The position numbers and the translations under genes are program-made. A stretch of DNA of 64,000 nt from Hygrocybe punicea (Eukaryota > Basidiomycota > Agaricomycetes > Agaricales > Hygrophoraceae), in assembly GCA_963556145.1 (NCBI GenBank), contig OY744473.1, positions 62,001-126,000 on the forward strand, given 5' to 3'. The notes below the pieces were generated by a model. The model did no database searches. It worked only from the letters and a program-made list of their open reading frames with translations, and was not told the origin of the DNA. Positions 46,690 to 58,656 of the stretch are shown here, piece by piece (the stretch's first letter is position 1; every line of letters begins with the position of its first letter).

Positions 46690-47098
46690 CTGGCAGGCAT
46701 CAGGGTTGGTGGCCCTCAAATTCAAGTCTACAAGGGCTTCAGATACAGAGATTTTGATGAAGAAAAAGGCCAAGACAAGGAGATATGTGGAGGTTTCTGA
46801 TGATGACAACATCTCAGACAAGGAGGCTGGACCTTCAAAATGGATTGAGTACAGGGCCACAGGCAAATTGCCAAATCGAGTGTAAGTGACATGCATTATC
46901 TGCCTAATGTTTATTTTCATTTGTTTATCTGGTTGCTGTCATCGTTGTCTTCGCCGACGTCATCACCAGTAGCCTAGCCAGTTGGCTGGTGCTGGGTTGA
47001 CATTACCTAGAAGGAGACACAAGGACATCTGCAAGCTGAACATTATTGACCTTGTATCAGATGAAGAGGTGATAAGTCTGAGTTCCGATGATGACTGA
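46690..47098 (+). pseudogene. Unknown decayed ORF with acidic tail
   Basis: Forward pieces DTEILMKKKAKTRRYVEVSD, GPSKWIEYRATGKLPNRV and, after an intron-like gap, HKDICKLNIIDLVSDEEVIS ending in SLSSDDD and a stop. Basic then acidic composition suggests a nuclear protein; not recognised. Confidence 0.35.
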
Positions 47099-47565
47099 AA
47101 CCCTTTTTCTTCTTCTTTCTCTCTGGCATTGGTAGTTTGTTATGGCCAAATTTTCAATAGTTCAAGATTCAATGGGCCTCAGACGGTATGAGAAACAAGC
47201 TAATTTTTGGAGCAACTAGATAATACAAATAAACTAAAACTCATGGTCCATGTTGGCGCCGCCATTCACATCGCGATTGTCATTGTCGTGGTTGTCTATC
47301 CTTGCACTTGCCATGCTCATTGTCCGCGTCGTGCATGTGTCTTTGTTGTTACCCATGTTGCTCATCTTCGTCCATGTCCGTGCTGTAGTCATCGCCATTG
47401 TCTGTCAACACCACCATCATCACCAGGCAGTTAATGTGTCGCTGCTGTCATTTTCTTCACCATCCCCACCAGTGGTGAGGCCAGTTGGCTGCTGCAGTTG
47501 ACATTGTCGCTGTCATCGTTGTCATCTCCTTCACCACTTCACTAGCGGTCGTGCAAGTTGGCTGC

Positions 47566-48548
47566 CATTAGTTGTCCATCATCTGCTGTCCATCAGGGAG
47601 ATATTCAGCATCTATGAATTCCCTCAGGGAATCTCTCATCCTCAAGCAAGGAACTGTCGCATTCTGGTTGTTCATAAATTGGCCTGAAACATACAGTGAG
47701 TCTTGTTTTATTTCATTCATTCTGTTCAACTTACAGTAGGACATTGTCACAAATGACCTAAACACATCCTTCTACTTCGGCAGTGACATCCCCTTTGTGT
47801 CAGGGAGGAGAGGTGAACCAAACTTGTCGACTTGCAGAACCAATGGCACACTCTTATTGTTTTCCTTCCTGGGCAGGCTCGGACCCTTGCCCCTGTTGAT
47901 GTCACTTTTTTCTCCATCACTCTACTCATCTAATTTATGTTCAGAGATGTCACTGTTGAAGGTAACTTGAACATACCATATTCCCCAAACACCCAGTCAT
48001 TCCATGGTTTCCTTACTTCATCCTGGAAAGTTTTGCTCCTCGAAAAAATATCCCCTTGAACACTGTGGGATTCAAATCTACCCATAATGTTGGGTGAGTT
48101 CAAATAGTGTGCAGCAGGTGAAATATTACTTTGTTGTTTGAGCAATGCCTTTCCAATCTTTCCAGCCCAGAAAGATAAGCACCTTCACCCCCATCTGCAC
48201 CTCCAATTCCTTGACAAACTTGCAAACCACCTTGCTCATCGAATTTTCTGCATCGCTACCAAAGAGGCTTCAGCAGAAGACAACAATTTGAGAACAAGTT
48301 TTCACTGATCTACTCCACACTTTATCTGTCAGTTTCCCACTATTCCACTCAGCAGTGAGGCCTTCAAACTCTGTTCTTCTTTTGGGGGACAGCTGCTCCA
48401 TGACCAAGGTGCAAGTGGCTTTATATTCACTGATAAACTCCTTGCTTCCTGGGTTTGCACCTGAAAGCCCCTTGATTCTCTCTTTTATTTCCTCCTTCAT
48501 CTTCTCCACAACAACAGTGTGTAAGTCCCAGGTTTTGATGAATTTCAC
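47566..48548 (-). pseudogene. Decayed agaricomycete hypothetical protein
   Basis: Reverse frames read EKMKEEIKERIKGLSGANPG, LVMEQLSPKRRTEFEGLTAE, then EVRKPWNDWVFGEYGMFKLP and DSLREFIDAEYLPDG. Blocks of this type occur, in this order, in uncharacterised proteins that are abundant near transposons in mushrooms. Several stops lie between blocks. Confidence 0.45.
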
Positions 48549-49189
48549 TTGTTTTTCTTTTTCCCAGTGTCCTCATTTGCATCAGCCTTGTGATTCCTCA
48601 ACAAAATTATGATTTTCTACATAGAATGTGATGTCAGCCTCTATGTGAGCAGCTTATAAGACAAAGTTCGAGTACTCTGGCCAAGCCATCAATGTGACCA
48701 TCCTTAACAACTTCCTTGCTCTTCTTCTTCATTGCTGAATGGATTCTTTTAACAATCTCCTTCTTGCTGTCCCTGTCAGGGGCATTTTGGTAATCCTGCT
48801 TAGGTTTTGCAGGAATTCGAGATATTCGGGAACAACCCAGGTCATAGTGGAGGGCATGATAATGGGGATAATTTTTGAGGTGATGATAAGGCTAGAGCAG
48901 AGAGAGCAGGGGAAGAGGAAATGACAGTGTTGGCAGAGATGGAGTTTACCATAAGATGGTATAGGTTTCAACAATGACTGTGGCAGGAAAGAGCAAGACA
49001 AGCACTTCAGTCTTCAAAGCAGGGGAGGGGACATCACACATATGCTGAGAAGCAAGTTCTAATGTGGAAAAGATTTGCAGAAGCTGCAAAGAAGAGTTTT
49101 CCAATAGATCTGGTGGAATGAACAGACTTCAGAAATGAGTTCTTTGGTGGTTGTGAATCAGATATTTTCCACAGTTGTCTTATATTAAT
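48549..49189. other. CpG-poor stretch without a supported gene
   Basis: Short reverse frames only; probably the 5' continuation of the same decayed unit. Confidence 0.3.
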
Positions 49190-49460
49190 GCTAGTGGGAT
49201 ATAAATCATACCCAATGAGGTCCATCAGATAGTGTTGAGAAATAAATATCCTACCCCTTGTAACCCTTGCTAACTTTATTGTTGTTTCCATGTTGGCCCA
49301 TCCAACATTAGTGGGACATAAATATCTCAGCCTATCCACTGCCAGTGGGAACCAAATAACCCACCCTATGTCAGTCCATCCAAGTATCGTGGGAAGAAAA
49401 GATCCCACCACATCTTGGCCCATCCACTGCCAGTGGGAAATAAATATCCCACCCGATCTG
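49190..49460 (-). repeat. Second minisatellite, inverted relative to the first
   Basis: Units such as GGCCCATCCACTGCCAGTGG plus GAAATAAATATCCCACC are the reverse complement of the 45180-45715 unit. The two arrays sit near opposite ends of the region between the inverted arms. Confidence 0.8.
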
Positions 49461-50442
49461 GGAGACTGCTCATGCTCACAGTCTGGGACATACATGATAA
49501 TATGCCGATATTGCTCAGGAAAAGCATCCTTGAAGTGTTTCAATATTTTGTCACCAGGTTCCTCCAGTTCAAAGTGCAACTGATCAGCTTCTAGTTCTTG
49601 GATATGCTGCACAAGGGTCTTTGATGGTGTTATGAGGACTTTCTTGGTAAGCTGTAAAAGTGCCACAGATAAACCAATCTGCATTTCACATTGAGATACA
49701 ACATACCTTCCTGAGCACCAGTAACCTAGGGATAACAGTAAGGGTCTCCTTCAAAAATGAAGTGCCTGAGGGCATCGATACTCTTTTCTATCGAGACTGT
49801 TGCCATAAAGAATTCAAGAAATTTGCCATTAACATTAATAAGCAAACAGTTGAGATCAATTTCATGTGAGTCCACATTGGACTCCAGGCATTTTCAGCCT
49901 TGTGGCATGTATCACGTAAGTTGCAACATTTAAACTTCAACGTGTGCATATGCCTTTGATCCACAGTCATGTTGAAAGGAGTCAGGTAGGATAGTGATCA
50001 TGGACAGGTCATCTTCTACACCTTCCAGCTGGTTTGGGACAGGATGGAACTTAAGGAGGCACTTCTCTATCACCAAATCCATTGTCAATCATGTCCAGAC
50101 CTCCCTTACCTGTCCAAGCATACAACATCAACAATATCGGTGGTTATCAGGCTGAGCTCTTTCCACCTGGGTCAATCTCCTCATACGTACTAGTACCAAT
50201 TGAACATGAACTGCCTGATCATCGTGATCACCGTTGCCCTTATAACTCAATTGGAATGACATGCAAACTCACTACATCCACAACCCGAGCAAACATGTCA
50301 TTGGAGTTTCTCATGGGGCACACTCTTGATAATGCAGGCTAGTTGCCCAAACAAGGTCATCCCCCAGCGGTGCTTCTTTCTGAAAAATGCCATTGCTGCT
50401 GCTTCATGTTTGTTGCCATGCATGTTGATAACTGGCTAGGTG
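49461..50442. other. Decayed coding-like fragments
   Basis: Reverse frame 49684-49470 has LVQHIQELEADQLHFELEEP and FKDAFPEQYRHIIMYVPDCE, protein-like but unrecognised. Forward 49690-49866 has NEVPEGIDTLFYRDCCHKEF. Both broken. Confidence 0.3.
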
Positions 50443-51476
50443 TCATCTCCTTGCTATGAATGCTTGGAATGGAAGAATAAAGCATGTGCTCCTGTCATAG
50501 AATACATTATGAAATTGTGGTCACTCTCTGAATTGCTTGCTGGGTATGTATCCCCCCCTGTTTGGTGGCATTTTTGTGGAGTTAATTCTTATTCAGCCAA
50601 ATTCTGCAATGATTGATAATAGGTGAAAATCAGCTTGAGGATTTTTTTTGGAAATTTGGACCTTCAGCGCATTTGGCATACATTTATGCTGCTGACCCAG
50701 ATTCATATGAAATCTCCTTATTGAAAAACATTTCCACTATTACCTCCCAGATCATGGAGGAGTTACTCCAACACACCACCAGCATGACCACATCTGACAA
50801 GGCCTCCCATTGACTCATCCTCATCTCTCCTGGAGCAAGTCGCACTTTAGCAGAAGCATCAATTGCAACCCACCATCTGTATGAATTGATTTGGAACCAA
50901 ATATCTATGAACAAGGTGCAAGTGGCTTCAAAGCTCTACTCCATGTTTGTCCATACCCTGCAGACCAAAGCCAGTGCTGGCTACATGTTGGGTGATGCTA
51001 TACATGATATATTTTACAAGGGATGGGAGTGGCCAATTAGGTGTATGGTTGCAAACCCTCCAGGTCTGAAGAATACTCACTGGAAGACCTGAGAGGACCA
51101 GACACAATCAGAAGGACTTTGTCTCCACCTTGGGTATTTGGAGCTGCTTGTCATTACTGCCGACAAACTACCCAATGACAACATTTTTAATGCCCTATCT
51201 TTTTTTCTCTTCCAGCTAGGTCAATCATTAGCTCTGAAGAGTGGATATTACTGTCCCACTCAATCCAATGAGCAAACTTTGGATGCCTTCATCTATGAGA
51301 AAGATAGAAACACAGTGACCATTGTGCAATCTACTGTTTGAAATCACCACACTGTCAAGCCCAGAGCATTCAAATGGCTAACAGGTTTGGGTGTCCAGAA
51401 TTTTCAGTACATTGCTGTGATGCCACCTAATACCTCGCTGGATCTTTTAAACAGCCTTGCTAATCAAATACTAGGT
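50443..51476 (+). repeat. Right arm of the 1034-bp inverted repeat
   Basis: Inverted copy of 43817-44850, encoding the same decayed Crinkler/RHS-associated-type protein on the forward strand, with the same stop codons. The few differences I saw are single substitutions. Confidence 0.85.
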
Positions 51477-53100
51477 GTATACCAGCTTCCCCACAGTTAT
51501 TTTTAAGAGTTCCATTGTATGCCTCATTTCCCACATCTAGTCTCTCATATGCATTGTCTCCCTTGCCCCCCACCCCCCTTGTACCTACCTACCTTCTTGT
51601 TCTCAAAGATAACAAAGATGTCCTTTACTGCTCCCCCTTTCAGATCCAAATGTCAATGGCATCAAATACCTCCCCAGAGTTGATTACAAGTGAATGTCTG
51701 AGGCCCTTGAGTCTCTGCTGGTGTGTCTGTAAACTGTTCACCAAAGCTAGAATCACTTTGACAGCTTGCTTGCCTAAGTACTTAGAGAGCCCTTTCAGCA
51801 TATACAATACTAGTGGGATGTGGGTCATTGCTTTGCATGGCATGTTGCTCATATACAATGTGAATGGCAAACTTCACCTCCGCCACCACCACTATGCCCT
51901 TCACCACAACCGTTATTACAATCAGCGGAATGTAAACATTTGGAAGTGTGTTTTGGTGGTTTACATTGCTATTTTCATGAGTTTCCTTGCTCGGTAAGTG
52001 CATCTCTCTGTCTCCATTTTTCTTAGTTGTGAAAACCTCACAATATACAGTATGTTCTACAGGGTTTTGACAAGCAGAGGATCCACTTGACTTGTAGCTA
52101 TCCAAACATCCTCAACGGTGGTGAGTACCATTGTTTAGACCACCCATTCAACCTCTAACAACTTTTAGGAGATACAGGATGGAAATTGGATGTTTTTAAT
52201 TAGATTTTTCACTTGAACTTTTCTGTAACATTCCCCTTTCTCCATGGCCTACTCCCCCTTTCCTGCTACCTACTCTGTTATCAATTATTTGCATAAGGTG
52301 CTTCAAATTTACTTGCAGACGTAGAAACAGTCATTCAAAGACTAGGACAAAGTTGATGTGATTCTACATACTATGAAAATGGTGTGTCTCCACTGTTGAC
52401 AACATTGATGACCAACTGATGGTTCCTGAGGTCATCATCATCCTCTTCTAACTCAAATTTCAGGTGGATCTGCCACTGTGATTGAGAAACTTTCTCACCT
52501 TTTGGACACTTGATCTATGACATGGACCCAACAACACAGCTCACCAGGTCAATTCAATGGGCCTTTGAGTCATTGGAAAGAGTGCCTAGCTGTATACCTG
52601 ATCGACCACTCAATGCTTCAGTGAGTCATTGGAGGCAGTATGCATCTCCACCTTTGACTTATTAACCTTGACCTAACAATCCCCATCAACACACTCTTAA
52701 CATGGCAACTGCTCTTACCGCAGGCCAATAGACCACTGCCACTTCATGTTTGGCCAGTCCCTGCTTGCACAAGCCCATGGTGCCCACTCTATTGCAGTTT
52801 ATTATGAATGGTTAAAGGGGAAAGGGTGATCAGGGTCGCAGGGTAAGTTGTGTACTTGATACTATTTCAGCCCAGTCAAAAACAAAGAAGCTGGATACTG
52901 AAGACAGAAAGCACAGTGACTAGAAGCCTTAATAGTAATATGTTTCACTTAATATGATTGACATTGGCACATGATAATTGTCTGCAGAGTTAAACGTCCA
53001 ACTTGAACTGGGTTCGTTTTCATATATCATTTACCACATCAACTTCTCTCTTTTGTATAGTGAGTAATGTCTAATATTCTGTGCATACATACTCTGATTG
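51477..53100. other. CpG-poor stretch, weak ORFs only
   Basis: Reverse frame 51870-51640 (LGKQAVKVILALVNSLQTHQ) looks helical and may be a fragment of a NACHT-associated N-terminal domain, but this is speculative. Nothing else supported. Confidence 0.3.
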
Positions 53101-53119
53101 TTCCCATCGTGAAATAGTA

Positions 53120-53666
53120 CGATCTTCATGAAACTTGTTCGATTAGCTGGTAGATATAGATTGCATGAAATAGGTGCTTCTGGGTCCACCCATAGGTCCA
53201 ACTAACTCTTTTCATAATTTACTGAGAAGCCTGGGTAAACAGATGAAATATACTGTGTGCACAACATTTTGTCAGGGGAAGACTTTGCCATTAAACTCGA
53301 GCTACTGGATGGAAAGGATTGCACTCTAGACCATGAGTTTCATGTTTACAAGAAGCTTAGTAGAGGAATTGGTATCCCTGGTGTCCATTGGTTTGGCATG
53401 GAAGGTGGCTTCGATGCGATGGTGGTTGATCTCCTCGGCCCATCCCTCGAGGACCTCTTTGTTCAATGCCATTTTTGGTTCACATTGAAAACTGTTCTGC
53501 TCCTGGCTGACCAGTTGGTAAGTAAATTGACTTCCAAGGTCCTACTTGATTGGTTGATATCTTCCATGTCCAGCTCTGTCACCTGCAATACATCCATACT
53601 TGCAACTTTGTTCATCATGATCTCAAGCCTAGTAACATTGTTATGGGTGTTGGCAAGCATGCCAAC
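53120..53666 (+). pseudogene. Casein-kinase-1-like gene, 5' part
   Basis: Forward exons read LAGRYRLHEIGASGS (glycine loop region), HNILSGEDFAIKLELLDG (the VAIK lysine), HEFHVYKKLSRGIGIPGVHW and VDLLGPSLEDLFVQCHFWF. After an intron at about 53518-53573 comes CHLQYIHTCNFVHHDLKPSN and IVMGVGKHAN. These are CK1 landmarks in order. The catalytic HRD reads HHD, an Arg-to-His change that fits CGT to CAT. The gene stops at the retrotransposon starting at 53667 and resumes at 62880. Confidence 0.8.
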
Positions 53667-54719
53667 TGTTACCTTTTACCCCGATTTAACCCCCGCTTCT
53701 GATCCCGTCTCTGACTCAGCGTCCCAAAACAATGTCGTAACCTGGGTCCGGAACATCATCGAAGACAATCAACGACGGTATCCCAATCCCCATGATTACC
53801 CCCATCAGCCGATCACCGCCAATACATCATACACACTGATACAGGCACTCAACAATACCACGCAACACAATCATCGGATCAGCTGTCTGCTGACACCAGA
53901 CCTGCAACACAGCCGTTGGCCACCTCGTTGGCACCCCAAAATGCATAGACCACGAAGCCAAGCAAGACGCCGTTCATCCCGGAGCTTGTCCTCCACGCAA
54001 ACACGCATGACGAAGAAGCTGACCCTGAAGTTGTTCACCAGTATATAACAAGGACATTTGTAGTCAGTACCCTTAAGTTTAGTCTAGCTACTCTTCCCCC
54101 GACCGCTGTCATGATCCAAAAAGGATTCGGATCAAAACATAGCAATATGCTGTCACTAGTCACCATCCCTACAGCACACATTACATTACAAGGACCATTT
54201 ATACTGGAATGCCCCCATCTGCATATGGAGTAGAAAGGAATACCCTTATCTGCATATAGGACACACAGGAAATCCTTATCTGCACATAGGACTACATGAA
54301 ACCCTTATCTATACAAGGGACATGCAAGGGAACCCTTATCTACAGAAGGGACATGCAAGAAAACCCTTATCTATGCAGAGGAAATGAAGGAATACCTTAT
54401 CTTAACTGATAAGGCCCCCAAACATCTTATCAGAGGCCAAAGAAGCACAAGCAGCACAGCCACATCCTTATCTCCAGCCATAGAGATAACACATGCCACC
54501 CATCATTCCCTGATCAAGAAGCACAGCATCCCTATCACATTTCACATCAATTGATCAAATACAGCTCAGCCCTGGTCTTATCTTTTTCTTAACTGATAAG
54601 GATACACACATGGCATGGCATCAATTGATCAAGAAGCATAGCCTCAGGAAGATGATTCTAGAAGCATAACCTGGCACAGCCCTTGCCTTTGATTCACACA
54701 CCCAAGATTGGACCAGCAA

Positions 54720-55075
54720 CATGACTCACTCCCATCAAATGTGACTCATTGGTCTATCCATGACAAATTATGACCCTTATGACATACTCATGACCCCCCA
54801 TGACTCATTATGACCACCCATGACTAATTATGACTATTTCTGACTCATTATGCCCCCTCCTTTGATTATAATACCTATGTGACTCATTAATTGACTCTGT
54901 ATGAGTCACAAACCCATGCCTTCCTTTCTTATGACTCCTTATGACTCATAACCCCCTCATGCCTTTCATCATTATGACTCCTTATGAGTCATAAACCTAT
55001 GCCTCTCCTCTATATGACTCCCTATGAGTCATATCCTATGCTCTCCATTTCATATACCATTCTATGACTCAGTAT
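54720..55075. promoter_or_regulatory. Cluster of ten bZIP (Gcn4/AP-1-type) sites
   Basis: I count seven exact TGACTCA and three exact TGAGTCA motifs in about 355 bp, plus partial copies, all upstream of the TATA box. TGACTCA is the classical Gcn4/AP-1 bZIP consensus. Confidence 0.7.
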
Positions 55076-55093
55076 GACTCTTGCTGTAGAATA

Positions 55094-55104
55094 GGTATAT
55101 ATAG
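55094..55104 (+). promoter_or_regulatory. TATA box of the nested LTR
   Basis: GTATATATAGAGCC, about 20-370 bp downstream of the bZIP-site cluster. Confidence 0.6.
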
Positions 55105-56404
55105 AGCCCCGTTTCTGCTGGAGATGGCTCAGTCACCTAATCTGACAGGCCCAGTCACAGGACAGTCCCTCTCCCAGATTCTGATTCACCCCTCTGTGTT
55201 TGTTTGTATTACCTACTTTGGTAGTAGCTAGTACCCAAATACCAATTGCAGTTCAAGTCATCATTCATTTGTTTAAGGATATCAATCTCAGATTTATTGA
55301 TACTCCCTTATTACTTGTTTGATATATATTCTTTGTGTTCTGTCACGTAGTACAGTCACATTCATCTTCTTTCAAGTTCTATTGATCATCACCAAAGATA
55401 TCCCAGTACTTTATTCTGCACTAGTAACCAATGTGCGTTTGAAGCTTCGGAATAAAGTCCGATATCTTGATTATCAATCCTACTTGCCTATTGTTCAGTT
55501 CATTCATTCTGTATATAGTATTTTGTCACACCTCCCTTTTGTTTGACATCTACTGTTACATCGCCCATCGCCCATCGCCCATCGTCTATCGCCCATCGTC
55601 CATAATCTATCGCTCATCCCTATTGTACCTTTGCTCATTGTATACTTGCTACTTGTATACTTGACTGTTGTACACTCGTTCATCTTACACTGTCCATACT
55701 TGCTTGAGTTATTATCCGCTTATACTCTTGCATACCTCTTGTCACTCAAAGTCTTTACCTTCAGTAGGGAAGACCTCACTGTTCACTCATCCTCTATAAG
55801 TCATACATCTGACTTATATTATTGTCAAGTATTTGTTGTATCCCTCAAAGCTAACCTTTGATAGGATTCACACCACAACCCAACCACCCAACAGGAATAA
55901 CCCAGAGTTATTAAAGAGCTAAATCCTTGTTCCTAAAGGACAACAAGGTAATTTCCCGATCAATGACGCACTCTGGAAACCCTTGGTGTGGATTTGTTCA
56001 AACACTTCCCACGCAAAACACCGCTACCAGACACCCAGAACTCCCTTCCCTTTTCCTTCTTACTATTGTTCGTACTCACTTCCTATTTTAAATCATCCTC
56101 ATTTGGTTTGTTGTTGCCGGAGCCCGCTAAGAACAGCGATCCATAACATAAGACTAAACTTTCTCTACTCTCTCGACTTCAAACCAAAAACAACCTGGAA
56201 CCCCGACGATATCGAACCCCAGATTCTGACCGAGACGAAGAATATCATCTCGCACCCGAAACGTCAGATTCTTCTGACGACGACTTCGACCAATACGTCA
56301 CAACACAGACCAGTGTCCGAACCGCGCCTTTCCCCTCGTCATCATTTTCTCCTCCAACAACTACTCCTCATCATCAAACTCAACCCCGAACCCAAACCAG
56401 AATG

Positions 56405-57300
56405 TCAGACAACGGAGAAACCCATGAAACCCACAACACCACCACTACAGCACCCGCAGCCCCGTGACCTCCAAAATCTCATATTGCTCCGCCAGCTAAA
56501 TATGACAGAAACAAAGAGGGTTTCAAAACGTTCTTTTGCGGGGCGTTTATTTACATCCGGGCCAACAGGGCCACATTCGACACAGAGGAAAAACAAATCC
56601 TTTTTATCCTCTCGTATCTGCAAGGAGGACTCGCCGGACAATGGGCAGACGAATACGTCGACATCGTCCTGCAGCACTCCCCTGTCAACTTCGGAACCTT
56701 GGATGACTTCACCGCAGAATTCTGCCAACATTTCGAGAAACCCGATCAGAAGAAAGACGCACTGACAAAGTTGAATGACTTACGTCAGGGAAAGATGACA
56801 GCGGATGAATTCTGGATCGAATTTGACACTCTCCGACGCATTGCTGGACTCAGCGAAATATTGAATGAAAGTTACCTCATTCAACTCGTCGAGTTACACA
56901 TGAACAAGCCGTTGATCGACCAAATTTACACCGGAATGACGATCCCGACTACTATGACAGAATGGCGGGAGCAAACAGTCAAGCTCGATCAACAGTGGCG
57001 ACGTCGTCAAGATCAAATACGGTCTATGAATATACCAGCGAAAACACGTTACAACCCGAACACAACAACCATGACAACAACCCCTCGAACACAAACAACG
57101 ATACCTCGTCCCCGATCAGAATCAGTACCGATGGACGTCGATAATCGACGAACCCAGCCAAGACAACAGACGTTTACGTGTTTGACCGATGAACAATGAT
57201 TGGAGTACATGAAAAAAGGGATTTGTTTCAAATGCTGACAACCTGGGCACGTTTCACGTAATTGTCCAGAGCAACAAGGATGACAATAAATCCGATCAAT
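56405..57300 (+). pseudogene. Chromovirus gag
   Basis: Readable as KTFFCGAFIYIRANRATFDT, LQGGLAGQWADEYVD, FGTLDDFTAEFCQHFEKPDQ and LRQGKMTADEFWIEFDTLRR, the standard retrotransposon gag capsid fold, then a Pro/Arg/Thr-rich tail. A zinc knuckle follows as CFKC-stop-QPGHVSRNC, where TGA at 57236-57238 replaces a residue between the cysteines. TGA at 57197-57199 also interrupts. Early part 56470 also needs a frame change. Confidence 0.8.
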
Positions 57301-57780
57301 GCAAACAATACCGCAGACGCCAAAACAACAAGACGATGAGGGCAAAGACGCCCAAATCGCAGCATTGATGGATGAGTTGACAGCGTTGAAGTTGAAGCAG
57401 GAGGGTTTTTAAAGAAGTGACGTGAACAGCAAGAGGCCACGATTGCATGACTTGAGAATGATGTACACGTATGTAAACAATTTGACAACGTTTTCACCAG
57501 ACTCAAAGTCCTCCACAATGAATTGAAACAAACAATGAAACCAGAGCTGAAAGAGGAAAGCAACACATGGCAAGATACCCATGTTGCAGATGAAGAAGAG
57601 AAAACAATACCCCAGAAAAGAAAGACAACAATCGAATCAGAATTCAACGCGATGGAGACAATCGTTGCCATTTGCTCGATCACAATGGGATATGCTCTTG
57701 ATCTCTTGAACGATTTTGACATCCACGATCAATGGACGGAAAAGATTTCACCGGGACTTGTCTTATCACTCAATCGATGA

Positions 57781-58656
57781 CCGATCGCAGAAGCAGTGCA
57801 ATGGTTAGTACAAAACATGCCACAGGATTCACCACAAGAACCACGAATATTGGAACCAATACGCGCAATAACACAAAAAGATTCCGAACTCCGTATGGCG
57901 CTGTTGGTTCATGGTTTTGTTTCTGTCCCCCAAGATGGACGACAATATCCTATGACCAGCCTGATTGATTGTGGTTGCACCATTTGTGCCATCGATGTCG
58001 GATACGTCAAAGCACATAACATTCCGACGAAACCATATGTAAACCCATTCAATTCTTACATGAGCGACGGGACACAACCAAAGACCGGACAAATCACGGA
58101 GTATTGTGAATTACAGATGTGTCTCAGTGATCATCAAGAACTACTGCGTTTTGCGGTAACGACGTTAGCAAAAATGGACATTTTCCTCGGGTATGATTGG
58201 CTCAAAAAGCATAACCCAGAAATTGATTGGCGTGAAAACGAAGTCAAGTTCTCACGATGTCTTTCTGGTTGCAGTAAGCCATCAACAATACGTTCGACCG
58301 AATTCAGTACAGTCGTTTGGGAACGACCTCTCTGGTTTGATCGAGTAATGGAAGAAACAATGGACCCGGTACATTTTCGTTCGTTCATGACAAAGTCAAC
58401 GGAACTCGCAATAAAGGCACAAGAACAACAAAAGGAAAAGACGTTTGAAGAATTGGTTCCAGAGACATATCATGAATATCGCGATGTCTTTGAACCATCT
58501 GGTTTCGATGAATTGCCAGCACGAAAACCATGGGACCACGCCATCACCCTGAAACCAGATGCGCCCGATCATCATGATTGCAAGTTGTATCCATTGTCAC
58601 CGGTCGAGAAACAAGACCTCGATAAGTTCCTTGACGAAAATCTGAAGACAGGATGA
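57781..58656 (+). pseudogene. Chromovirus protease and start of RT
   Basis: Aspartic-protease region: TSLIDCGCTICAIDVGYVKA, with the usual DSGA/DTGA catalytic motif reading DCGC, and IFLGYDWLKKHNPEIDW. Then the RT lead-in FDELPARKPWDHAITLKPDA and LSPVEKQDLDKFLDENLKTG before a TGA at 58654-58656 where Trp is expected (GWIRPS). Confidence 0.8.

Larger units (their letters stand above)
54107..56019. mobile_element. Putative 1.9-kb solo LTR nested in the 5' LTR
   Basis: Starts TGTCATGATCC and ends near GCAAAAC(A); ACCGC precedes it (54102-54106) and follows it (56020-56024), a 5-bp target duplication. It has no ORF, but has a TATA box with downstream leader-like sequence, as expected for a long LTR left after recombination. 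Internal repeats: ACCCTTATCT-type units at 54228-54400 and TGACTCAT-type units at 54720-55075. Confidence 0.7.
53667..56148 (+). repeat. 5' LTR, split by a nested element
   Basis: LTR parts are 53667-54106 and 56025-56148; between them lies an insertion with ACCGC on both sides. Confidence 0.88.

Noticed and set aside
47207..47501. Forward ORFs rich in His, Cys and Val
   Set aside because: Derived from a simple GTC/CAT-rich repeat stretch, not a protein-like sequence.
57228..57722. Reverse 164-codon ORF
   Set aside because: Shadow of the chromovirus gag-protease interval, rich in Ser/Cys, opposite to recognisable coding.
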